Source: Bacteroidetes bacterium UBA2364
Lineage (GTDB): Bacteria > Bacteroidota > Rhodothermia > Rhodothermales > UBA2364
Assembly (NCBI GenBank): GCA_002344075.1
Contig: DDTM01000065.1
Span: forward strand, 1 to 25,301
Length of the DNA stretch: 25,301 nt
Reading direction: 5' to 3'
Part shown: piece after piece, positions 17,860 to 24,816 of the stretch
Numbering within the stretch: the stretch's first letter is position 1
Layout of the letters: every line of letters starts with the position of its first letter
Program-made: the position numbers and the translations under genes
Notes under the pieces: generated by a model
Databases searched by the model: none
What the model was told of the DNA's origin: nothing
Seen by the model: only the letters and a program-made list of their open reading frames with translations

Positions 17860-18594
17860 TTAAGTAACCACCATCACTGCCATAGCGGTATAATTATCGT
17901 TTTCACCCTTAACCCGCGAAAGGATGCGTTCTTCCATCAATTTAAGCCACTGTTCTGGTTCATTACTTTTAGCCAGATCAGCCTGCATTTCTATTTCGTG
18001 TACATACTCCCAAAAGCCATCAGTACACAATAAAAACGCATCTCCCGTCTGAACATCGAATCGTTCTGGCCGAATGGTTGGCCGAAGGTCGTTCATATTT
18101 CCCAACGAGCGTAGAATACGGTTCCGGTCTTCGTGTGAACGAATGTCTGAAGGCAGAATGGAGCCAGCATCCACCAGCGCTTGCGGCACACTGTGATCGA
18201 GCGTGTACTCCAAAAGCCCCCCATTTCGAAAACAGTACAAGCGAGAATCCCCAATATGGGCCCATTGTACCTTTTGCGTATCCCCCACCATCATGACGAG
18301 CGTGGTGCGCATCCGCTTCAAGTTGTCATAGGTGTCTTGTTTTTCGAGGACGGCTTGTTGTGCCGCCAAAATACAACCTGTGATGGTTTCGGTTGAAGGG
18401 TAAGGTTTTAATACAAAAGCCTCCAAGATTTTAGTGACAGCCGTTTCTGCGGCCACTTCTCCACCACCGTGCCCGCCTAAACCATCAGCCACTACCCAAC
18501 AAGAACCATTCGGCGGAGCGGTCACATGTTTTGCAAAATCTTGGTTTACCTTTCGTCCACCTGCATGGGAAATCAAAGCGGTATGGTATTGCAT
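17860..18594 (-). CDS. Soluble PP2C-type Ser/Thr phosphatase
   Basis: Single-domain PPM/PP2C phosphatase of 244 residues, close to the 240-residue size of bacterial minimal members such as PppA/Stp. Motifs in order: VNQDF (D19), VVADGLGGHGGGE (D37-G38), HIGDSRLY (D116), CTDGFWEY (D192) and GENDNYT (D233), so the two-metal site is complete. There is no signal peptide or membrane segment, so it acts in the cytoplasm. It should reverse phosphorylation made by the kinase three genes upstream in the same run. It follows the vWA-FHA gene by 26 bases and precedes the membrane FHA gene by 11. Two PP2C genes for one kinase suggests separate substrates or compartments (soluble versus membrane), which is inference. 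Confidence 0.93.
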   Translation of the reverse strand: MQYHTALISHAGGRKVNQDFAKHVTAPPNGSCWVVADGLGGHGGGEVAAETAVTKILEAFVLKPYPSTETITGCILAAQQAVLEKQDTYDNLKRMRTTLVMMVGDTQKVQWAHIGDSRLYCFRNGGLLEYTLDHSVPQALVDAGSILPSDIRSHEDRNRILRSLGNMNDLRPTIRPERFDVQTGDAFLLCTDGFWEYVHEIEMQADLAKSNEPEQWLKLMEERILSRVKGENDNYTAMAVMVVT

Positions 18595-18620
18595 GTATCT
18601 ATAAACGATTTATCAGGCAT

Positions 18621-20042
18621 CTAAAAATGAATCCGAAAAGCTGTTTTTCCAACGCGCACAACATCATCCGGATGTAAATGAAACGTTTGCTGGATCGGAA
18701 TCCCATTTACAAATGTTTTATTTGTTGACCCCTCATCGGAAATCACCAAACCTCCATTCAGTGAAGGCGAGAGGGTAAAATGTTTGGCTGAGATGCTCTT
18801 ATCAGCTCCCAGAAACGGTAATTCGGGCGTATTTCGCCCAAAAGTTCTCGGCGCTTCCAATCCCAGTACAGCCGCAGCGCCGAGAATCGGCCCCTCGACC
18901 ACGGTAAATGTCAAAACAATGGGATGCACCTCCCGCACAACCTGTGCTGGAATAGGTAAATGCGGTAATCCATCCACCATTTGATCTGATGACGTATGAG
19001 GAGAACGGGTATCTGGTTCCCGTACAACACCGCGCTGCTTTTTGGTATGTAGCCAAAATACGAATAAAACAAGACTAAAAAGGGCTGCAAGACCTAAAAT
19101 CCACCATTTAAACACTTCCAGATAAGCAAAAAGGCGCACTACCGCAGCGAACCATCTGGATTGATGGGCAGCCCATAGACGGATATCTATACCATCTGTA
19201 TGGGCCCGACCGCCGATTAATTGTTGTAGGCTAAGACGGGCAACCTGGCCATGACTCTCGCAATCGGGGCATAAGAACGTCCCTATCCACCCGCTTTTCA
19301 TGGTTGTATGCAACTCCGACATGGATCGCGCCACCTCATTTGGCCCTGTTGCATAAAAGACCCCACCAGAGACTTTGGCTATTTCCGCCAATCGAGTCAA
19401 CCCTAGCCGAGGACCTTCCGAAATACCCATCACAAAAATTGGAATAGGATCTATTGTCAGAGAGCGCAATATACCTTCATGCGAGACCTCTGGTTCGGAA
19501 GCATCTCGGCCATCGGAAATCAATACCACTACTTGGCGTTCCGGTATGTCTGTGCTCCGTTCTTGACGAATCTCAAGGGCTTCCTCTACCATTTGGTACA
19601 AATTGGGCCGGATGCCAAGGGGCTTCATGGCCTGCAACCGATCGGTTAATTGATCTCGATTACGGGAAAACCTGAATTCCTGTGTTGTTGTGTCTCCAAT
19701 TACCCATACACGGAACAGATTATTTTTTGAAAGCGTACCCACCCAGTTCAACAAACCACTTCGAATTTCTTCAAATACCAATCTAGGGATACGGATAGTG
19801 GGATCTATGATGACCGTAATGCCCAAGGGTGTTTTTTCAACGGATTGGATGGATACTGCGGTCAGATCGGCGCCTCCCAGCGTTCCATCAACCCGCCCCA
19901 AACTTCCATCTTTCTGAGCCGCATCAAAGTAGACCCGCACTTCCGGGCCTTGAACTACGGCTTGCCTCACGCGAAACACAGGCGATGACTGCCCCCATAC
20001 CGACGGGAATACACTTAGCAATATGACGCATAGATACCTCAT
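18621..20042 (-). CDS. vWA - transmembrane - FHA protein, receptor-like
   Basis: A signal peptide (MRYLCVILLSVFPSVWGQ) leads into an extracytoplasmic region with a von Willebrand factor A domain (about 70-250). A single membrane helix (about 309-331) and a cytoplasmic FHA domain (about 395-473) follow. The vWA fold is indicated by GITVIID (D80), the VVVLISDGRDAS strand-loop and PIFVMGISEG. The first MIDAS motif reads D-P-T-I-R instead of DxSxS, so metal binding may be weakened. FHA residues: FGRN (G402-R403), SISAKHF and STNKTFVNG. A CxxC pair (C258, C261) sits between vWA and membrane. The arrangement could pass an outside protein contact to the kinase by phosphothreonine docking inside. Its start overlaps the kinase stop by 4 bases (ATGA), a strong sign of joint expression. 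Confidence 0.85.
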   Translation of the reverse strand: MRYLCVILLSVFPSVWGQSSPVFRVRQAVVQGPEVRVYFDAAQKDGSLGRVDGTLGGADLTAVSIQSVEKTPLGITVIIDPTIRIPRLVFEEIRSGLLNWVGTLSKNNLFRVWVIGDTTTQEFRFSRNRDQLTDRLQAMKPLGIRPNLYQMVEEALEIRQERSTDIPERQVVVLISDGRDASEPEVSHEGILRSLTIDPIPIFVMGISEGPRLGLTRLAEIAKVSGGVFYATGPNEVARSMSELHTTMKSGWIGTFLCPDCESHGQVARLSLQQLIGGRAHTDGIDIRLWAAHQSRWFAAVVRLFAYLEVFKWWILGLAALFSLVLFVFWLHTKKQRGVVREPDTRSPHTSSDQMVDGLPHLPIPAQVVREVHPIVLTFTVVEGPILGAAAVLGLEAPRTFGRNTPELPFLGADKSISAKHFTLSPSLNGGLVISDEGSTNKTFVNGIPIQQTFHLHPDDVVRVGKTAFRIHF

Positions 20043-21292
20043 TCCGACCAGAATTTAGTTTTACAAGCACCACACCATGCATTGCGGGGTTTAGGAGACG
20101 CCGGTAGCTGGTTAATGGTGTGACATTTCGGACATGCAACAAACAAGTGGGGTCGGGGCAATAGAAAGGTACCGCATTGACCACAACAGACTTGATCCAG
20201 CACTGCATTTTCTGGCAAACGATTAACCGAATCGCATGTCGGGCAGGTCATGAGCCGTACACCGGACTCCGACTCTGTGGTTTTGCCAGCCGCTCCCACC
20301 GCAGACCTGTTTCTTTTTTCCAAAATATCGAACAACCGATCCAGCATGTCCTGTGCCGTCTGTGGCCGTTCTTCGGCTTTGAGGGCCATCGCTTCCAGAA
20401 CCACCTCATTAAAAGAGGCGGAAAGTGCCGATTGCCAAGACTTTGGGGGTACGATGGTCTCCTGTCCCACGCGGTTGGTAGCCTCCGTAGGAATTCGTCC
20501 CGTAGTCAGGTAATAGAGGGTGGCACCAACTGCATAAATATCGGAGTATGGGCCTTGACGTGTATTGCTCGAATATTGTTCAATCGGTGCAAAACCGGGC
20601 GTAAGCACCATAGTCATATTCTGAGTCTTAGCTCCCACCGCAGCACGTGCAGCCCCAAAGTCTAATAAAATGGGCCGGCTGCCGGTAGCCAGATACACGT
20701 TTTCCGGTTTAATGTCGCGGTGTAGGATCCCATTTTCATGTACCGTCCGCAAGCCATCCAACACCGGAATCATTAGTTTAATCGCCTCCGCTTCCGAGAA
20801 TAAGCCACGCTTTGCCATTACTTCACTTAGATTGAAGCCCTCATAATAATCCATCACCAAATATGCCGTCCCATTTGCCTCGAAATAGTTTCGGACTCGA
20901 ACAACATTCATATGGTCAAATCGGGCAAGCGTCCGTGCTTCTTTTAAAAACCCTGCCAACCCCTCGTGAAAAATACTCTCGTTTGCAGGAGAATCGGCCA
21001 CGACGGATTGCCGATCATACGCCCGTAAGACCAGATGCGGCGGAAAAAACTCTTTAATGGCCAATTTGAGGTTGAGGTTTTGGTCATAACCCAGATAGGT
21101 GATACCAAACCCGCCAGGCTTACCCAAAATCCTACCTAATACATATTGGCCTTGTAACAATGTTCGATAAGGTAAACGAGAATGGCTGTCCTGTACCCGC
21201 TCATCAAATCCACAAAGCGGGCATATGGCTGTACTTCCCTTCGGGGTGAAGCAACCGGGACATAAGGAAGATACCGGAGTTTCAACCATCAT
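20039..21292 (-). CDS. Soluble Ser/Thr protein kinase with zinc ribbons at both ends
   Basis: Hanks-type kinase expected to phosphorylate threonine/serine on the neighbouring FHA and vWA proteins or other targets. The N-terminus holds a zinc ribbon (C11, C14, C24, C27). The kinase domain (about 48-325) has the glycine loop GKPGGFGITY, catalytic lysine K80 in LAIKEFFP, HRDIKPEN (D193), DFG (211-213) and the TPGFAPIEQY activation-segment end. All catalytic residues are intact. Two tandem zinc ribbons fill the C-terminus (C350/C353/C370/C373 and C387/C390/C407/C410), both with a C-x2-C-x3-N-x-LP pattern resembling the thioredoxin-2 N-terminus. No membrane helix or PASTA repeats, so it is cytoplasmic and must get external input through partners. 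It overlaps the upstream FHA gene by 11 bases and the downstream vWA gene by 4. ATG at 21289 is an alternative start. Confidence 0.95.
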   Translation of the reverse strand: MMVETPVSSLCPGCFTPKGSTAICPLCGFDERVQDSHSRLPYRTLLQGQYVLGRILGKPGGFGITYLGYDQNLNLKLAIKEFFPPHLVLRAYDRQSVVADSPANESIFHEGLAGFLKEARTLARFDHMNVVRVRNYFEANGTAYLVMDYYEGFNLSEVMAKRGLFSEAEAIKLMIPVLDGLRTVHENGILHRDIKPENVYLATGSRPILLDFGAARAAVGAKTQNMTMVLTPGFAPIEQYSSNTRQGPYSDIYAVGATLYYLTTGRIPTEATNRVGQETIVPPKSWQSALSASFNEVVLEAMALKAEERPQTAQDMLDRLFDILEKRNRSAVGAAGKTTESESGVRLMTCPTCDSVNRLPENAVLDQVCCGQCGTFLLPRPHLFVACPKCHTINQLPASPKPRNAWCGACKTKFWSE

Positions 21293-21731
21293 TGAGGGTA
21301 CTTGCTTCTGGGGTTAAGCAATTTGGACACGTTTCGCCTTTAGGTTTTAAATAATAACAGGACTTACACACAACCAACAGTCCGGATAACTTGGTAGGAT
21401 CATATTCCGAACGCAAAACCTCTTGTGGATGGCTATAATTAGCAGGATCGAAATTGGGATTCTTTAGCCAAAGGGCTTTCAACATATCATTGACTTCCCA
21501 AACGATATCCCCAAATTGTACCGAATCTCCGGGTAAGACCAATTCATGGGTAATTCTGAGTGGATTACCCTTTACAAAAACCTTCGTTCCATTCGCACTA
21601 TGACAGTCGGTGAGCAACAAACGCCCACCCTCCAATAACGTGAGTGTGGCATGAAGCCGACTAACCGTCGCATCTGCCAGTACAATGTCACAGGAACTTC
21701 CCCGACCAATGGTAAATCGCCTTTCTCGCAT
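21282..21731 (-). CDS. Small FHA-domain protein with C-terminal zinc ribbon
   Basis: A 149-residue cytoplasmic phosphothreonine reader. The FHA domain begins almost at the start (about 3-85): TIGRGSSCDIVL (G9-R10), VSRLH (S24, R25, H27) and SANGT (N47-G48) give a complete recognition loop set. A linker leads to a zinc-binding pair CKSC (122-125) and CPNC (135-138). It is 6 bases after the zinc-ribbon FHA gene and overlaps the kinase gene start by 11 bases, so expression is surely tied to the kinase. Sharing zinc ribbons with the kinase suggests the proteins associate through them, but this is inference. The FHA domain starts so near the N-terminus that an earlier start is conceivable, but the preceding gene's stop leaves no room. 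Confidence 0.9.
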   Translation of the reverse strand: MRERRFTIGRGSSCDIVLADATVSRLHATLTLLEGGRLLLTDCHSANGTKVFVKGNPLRITHELVLPGDSVQFGDIVWEVNDMLKALWLKNPNFDPANYSHPQEVLRSEYDPTKLSGLLVVCKSCYYLKPKGETCPNCLTPEASTLNDG

Positions 21732-21737
21732 GATAGT

Positions 21738-22409
21738 CTATCCAGTAAATCCAGCTTGTGCTTCATCCAATTCCTCCCACATAAAGTCTGGACCACAAAG
21801 CGGTACAAAACGCAATTTGCTACGACCAATCTCTATTTCATCGGAAGGCTTAAGTTCCAAAGGTCCATCTAAGTCTTCATCATTCACATACACCAATCCA
21901 GCACTTTCTCCGGGCTGAATTTTAAAGGTACGTTTCTTGGGATTAAACGTCAGAATGGCGTGTTTTTCCCGCGAAATGGCTTCGTCGGACTCGATGCAGA
22001 TGTGTTGGCTTTTGGCCCTTCCAATGAAGTTCCGTTCCGCCCGAATGCGGTAATCCCGTCCTCGATCTGGCCCAGCCACACATACCAACCAACCAACCAC
22101 AGGTTCGATACCTCCTTTGCTACCTTGGTATAAGGCAATAGTTCGGCCTGCCTGCTGAAAGCCCCCCAATGGTGGAGTGGACGGAGATGGTATAGGAGGA
22201 GGAGCAGGAGTCAGCGGATTTCCGGCGGGATTTGCACCCATTTTGCGCGTCCCTCCCACATCCCCCAGCGCAACTGGCGGGGTGGGTGGAGAAAATGGGG
22301 ACGGATTAGGGCGCGTAAAATTTGCACCAAGATCAATATCTACCCCACATGCAGGGCAGGTAGAATGTTTGGTTGGGTCGTAATAGTGACCATTTGCACA
22401 ACGTTGCAT
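21738..22409 (-). CDS. FHA-domain protein with N-terminal zinc ribbon and proline-rich linker
   Basis: First gene of the nine-gene minus-strand run. The protein opens with MQRCANGHYYDP and CPACG, a zinc ribbon using C4, C18 and C21 (H8 nearby). A long Pro/Ser/Gly linker (about 30-95) contains GGTRKMGAN and GRTIALYQ, whose threonines T54 and T90 could be phosphoacceptors. The FHA domain spans about 105-205, with NFIGRAKSQH (G130-R131) and ISREKH (S146, H150). The usual NG is replaced by N176-D. The architecture resembles FHA adaptor proteins in which a phosphorylated N-terminal tail can bind the FHA domain of the same or another molecule (as in GarA). That behaviour is family knowledge, not seen here. 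No signal peptide. The 157-base gap upstream must contain the operon promoter, which I cannot pin down. Confidence 0.88.
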   Translation of the reverse strand: MQRCANGHYYDPTKHSTCPACGVDIDLGANFTRPNPSPFSPPTPPVALGDVGGTRKMGANPAGNPLTPAPPPIPSPSTPPLGGFQQAGRTIALYQGSKGGIEPVVGWLVCVAGPDRGRDYRIRAERNFIGRAKSQHICIESDEAISREKHAILTFNPKKRTFKIQPGESAGLVYVNDEDLDGPLELKPSDEIEIGRSKLRFVPLCGPDFMWEELDEAQAGFTG

Positions 22410-22493
22410 GACGTTAAGAACTTGTAATTCAAAAACTTAATAAGATGCTGGAATACAACGGATCGTGTATCACCAACAGTACAGGCATTATAC

Positions 22494-22533
22494 AAAAAAA
22501 CCTGTGGCATTTTTGCACGTACCACAGGTTTTT
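22494..22533 (-). terminator. Strong intrinsic terminator after the secreted nuclease gene
   Basis: CCTGTGG (22501-22507) pairs exactly with CCACAGG (22522-22528) around a 14-base loop. On the minus strand the stem is followed by seven T (22500-22494) and preceded by five A. It lies 34 bases past the nuclease stop and separates that gene from the phosphorylation cassette. The cassette must then have its own promoter at 22410-22493. Confidence 0.88.
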
Positions 22534-22566
22534 CGGACATTTATACAGAAGGTTGCAGGCAAGGAA

Positions 22567-24780
22567 TCAGTTAATAACCGTCACCAATCTGGTTATGGCT
22601 TGAGGTCCACTGATTGCCCGAAGAACGTACCGGCCCGAAGAGAGCGTAGATGTATCCACCGTCTGTTGAAAAGAACCCGAAGACTGAAAAGCAATATCTG
22701 TCTCCTGTACCTTCCGACCAAGCATGTCGAAGAGTTCAAATTGTACGCGAGCAGGCTGATGGAGTCGGTAGGCAACCTGTATCCAACGGCTGGCGGGGTT
22801 CGGAAAAGCCTCTGTCAACTCAAAAACACCATCGGGTACAGTATCTTCCTCCTTTGTGGTTGCCAAGTTTAAAACCCGACCCATCACACTGGGGTCTAAA
22901 ATAATCGGGTTTGGTTGGTAGCATTGAAAAGCCGCAACCCGTAGCGAACGGTCAAACTCCACTTCATCCACTGGATCCATATCCGTCCACTTAATGATGG
23001 CATCCTGACTATTGGCAAAAAAACTGGTTGAAGCAGCCGAGTACATGGTGAAAAAGTAGAAGGCAGCACGAGATACATCTCCGCGAACCGCTTTTCGAGG
23101 CTCCCACTCGGAATTATAACGCTGACTCCACATGTCTGGGTTTGCTGGTACTGCGGACTGCGAGCTGGTTCCCTGATACCACGACGAGACCACATCCGGT
23201 AGTTCTGCAAAGGGGTAATTGCTTCTTGCTGAATTAACACTACTCAGTGTTGGACGCAAATGGTGCATATCACTTTGCATTGGATCGCTCCCGGCTCCCA
23301 TACTTTGAGGCCAAATATGTTCCATATTCATGCCATTCCCTGTTGCTGCCGCATTACCGTCTGACCCAAACGGCACATTTATACAATAATTATCATAGAA
23401 TCCACATATTTGCTGATTTACAGGTTCGACGTAACGATAAATCAGTGGACGTGCAGCCGAGTACGAAATACCGTCATTAAGGCATGTAAAAGCGTCTCGT
23501 ACCGAAAGTTTAAGCGTCTCTCCATATTGCCCGGCAAAAAGTGTTACCTTCGGTATCGCTCGGTCTTTAATCCACAGAGTGAAGTTATTCGGGGTCTGAA
23601 TCGTTGCTTCGGTTGCATTAAGAGAAAGGTTTGCATATTCAACCCCTTCTGCGTCATCCCCATCTTGGGAAAGCGAGATGGGGAATTGGAGGGTTCCGGC
23701 AGTTCCGGCAGGTACCGCTACACTTCCCAACACATAGTCTTGCCCATTTGTAGCGTTGCCGGCATTTACCGTAAGCGAAAGCGTAAAAGGCAATGTCCCA
23801 GCAGAAATCACTTCAATCGGAATCGTAATCTGACCATCGGCCTCTTTAAAAATATGGCTCATTTTTTGATCCGCTAAGTATAAGCCATACGGATCACGAA
23901 GCCGAATAACTGCTTTTGTACCCAATGTAATGGTCTGAAAAGACCCTGAGACCACCGCAGACCGATTCCCATTCCCGCAATCGGATTGTAGCTGATATTG
24001 GTATAAGGTTCCGGAAGACAAGGAAGACCATGTAAACTGTGTGGAAGTGGTCGTTTGTTGTGTATAAGTAGGTGTACTATTCGCCTTAAATCCTAATACA
24101 TACCCATTCGTTGCTTCAGCAACTGGCCCCCATGACAAAAGGCCACTGCTTGCCGTGACATTACTAACCTGAACGTTGCTTGGAACCGGACATGTAGGAT
24201 TCCCCGAACCAGAGCAACCAGAAACCGTATGACTACCCAAGCCATCAAAGGTATTCTGTGGATAGCTTTCCCACTCCAATGATGGATCAAAGGCATCATC
24301 TGGATTGGCGTCGCCTGTACATATGGTCGCCTTTCGCCGAAGGGTTTGCTCAGACGTAGCAACACCATTACTACTCCAGTTTACACCAGGATCAACCCCT
24401 TTCTGGCCAAAAGAATCAATTACGAATCCGTTCTTTTTCAAAACGATGGCGTCATCACCATTATAAAATGTAATATCACTCGTGAATGTTACATAGGGCT
24501 GATTCACAAAACTGGCACCAGGATTTGCAATAACAATAGTGGCATTGTTCGCCAGTGTACCAGTGAGTTGCAGGCTATAACTTGCAGAAGTAGCATAGGT
24601 TTCTACTACATATGCACTTAAATCTATGGTAACTCCTGTGCCGTTATAAATTTCAATAGCCTTATTATTACTGGTTCCTTCTACATATTCCGATATAAAC
24701 AGGTCGTTTGTTTGCGCAAGTACTACAAGTGGAAAAAGCAACAAAGAAAGTTTTATAAAAACAAGTTTTTTCATAGTCAT
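22567..24780 (-). CDS. T9SS-exported multidomain endonuclease I
   Basis: Secreted nuclease of 737 residues. Domains in order: signal peptide (1-23, ending VVLAQ), lamin-tail domain (about 26-125, DLFISEYVEGTSNNKAIEIYN), fibronectin type III (about 197-283), Calx-beta-like domain (about 290-407, NAGNATNGQDYVLG), endonuclease I/NucM His-Me finger domain (about 412-622), and a type IX secretion type A sorting domain (about 655-737, AFPNPASRWIQVAYRL, SGRYVLRAISG). The nuclease active-site motif is MNMEHIWPQS (H488), followed by DMHHLRPT and the conserved RGDVSRAAFYFFTMYS. It should cleave DNA non-specifically outside the cell or on the surface, for nutrient supply or biofilm and predation functions. 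The sorting domain makes a Bacteroidota-type host nearly certain. ATG at 24774 is an equally plausible start. It ends at a strong terminator, so it is monocistronic. Confidence 0.92.
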   Translation of the reverse strand: MTMKKLVFIKLSLLLFPLVVLAQTNDLFISEYVEGTSNNKAIEIYNGTGVTIDLSAYVVETYATSASYSLQLTGTLANNATIVIANPGASFVNQPYVTFTSDITFYNGDDAIVLKKNGFVIDSFGQKGVDPGVNWSSNGVATSEQTLRRKATICTGDANPDDAFDPSLEWESYPQNTFDGLGSHTVSGCSGSGNPTCPVPSNVQVSNVTASSGLLSWGPVAEATNGYVLGFKANSTPTYTQQTTTSTQFTWSSLSSGTLYQYQLQSDCGNGNRSAVVSGSFQTITLGTKAVIRLRDPYGLYLADQKMSHIFKEADGQITIPIEVISAGTLPFTLSLTVNAGNATNGQDYVLGSVAVPAGTAGTLQFPISLSQDGDDAEGVEYANLSLNATEATIQTPNNFTLWIKDRAIPKVTLFAGQYGETLKLSVRDAFTCLNDGISYSAARPLIYRYVEPVNQQICGFYDNYCINVPFGSDGNAAATGNGMNMEHIWPQSMGAGSDPMQSDMHHLRPTLSSVNSARSNYPFAELPDVVSSWYQGTSSQSAVPANPDMWSQRYNSEWEPRKAVRGDVSRAAFYFFTMYSAASTSFFANSQDAIIKWTDMDPVDEVEFDRSLRVAAFQCYQPNPIILDPSVMGRVLNLATTKEEDTVPDGVFELTEAFPNPASRWIQVAYRLHQPARVQFELFDMLGRKVQETDIAFQSSGSFQQTVDTSTLSSGRYVLRAISGPQAITRLVTVIN

Positions 24781-24798
24781 TGGTAGATTGGTAAAAAT

Positions 24799-24816
24799 TT
24801 TGGGCTTTTACCCAAA
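24799..24816 (-). promoter_or_regulatory. Hairpin in the leader of the endonuclease gene
   Basis: TTTGGG (24799-24804) and CCCAAA (24811-24816) form a 6-bp stem with a 6-base loop, 18 bases upstream of the ATG. On the minus strand it is followed by an A/T-rich stretch containing five T. It could be a small leader structure affecting translation, or chance in A+T-rich DNA. Confidence 0.25.

Noticed and set aside
20039..21292. PASTA-type kinase of the PknB/PrkC class
   Set aside because: No transmembrane helix and no PASTA repeats; the C-terminus consists of two zinc ribbons.
10773..22409. Type VI secretion regulatory locus (PpkA-PppA-Fha)
   Set aside because: The kinase, phosphatase and FHA content fits, but no Tss structural genes (TssB/C, ClpV, VgrG, Hcp) occur anywhere in the window, and the kinase has zinc ribbons and no membrane helix.
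22487..22492. TATAAT on the minus strand as -10 box of the cassette promoter
   Set aside because: No acceptable -35 sequence exists 16-18 bases upstream, where the terminator stem and loop lie, and the hexamer directly abuts the terminator T tract. Promoter position left open.
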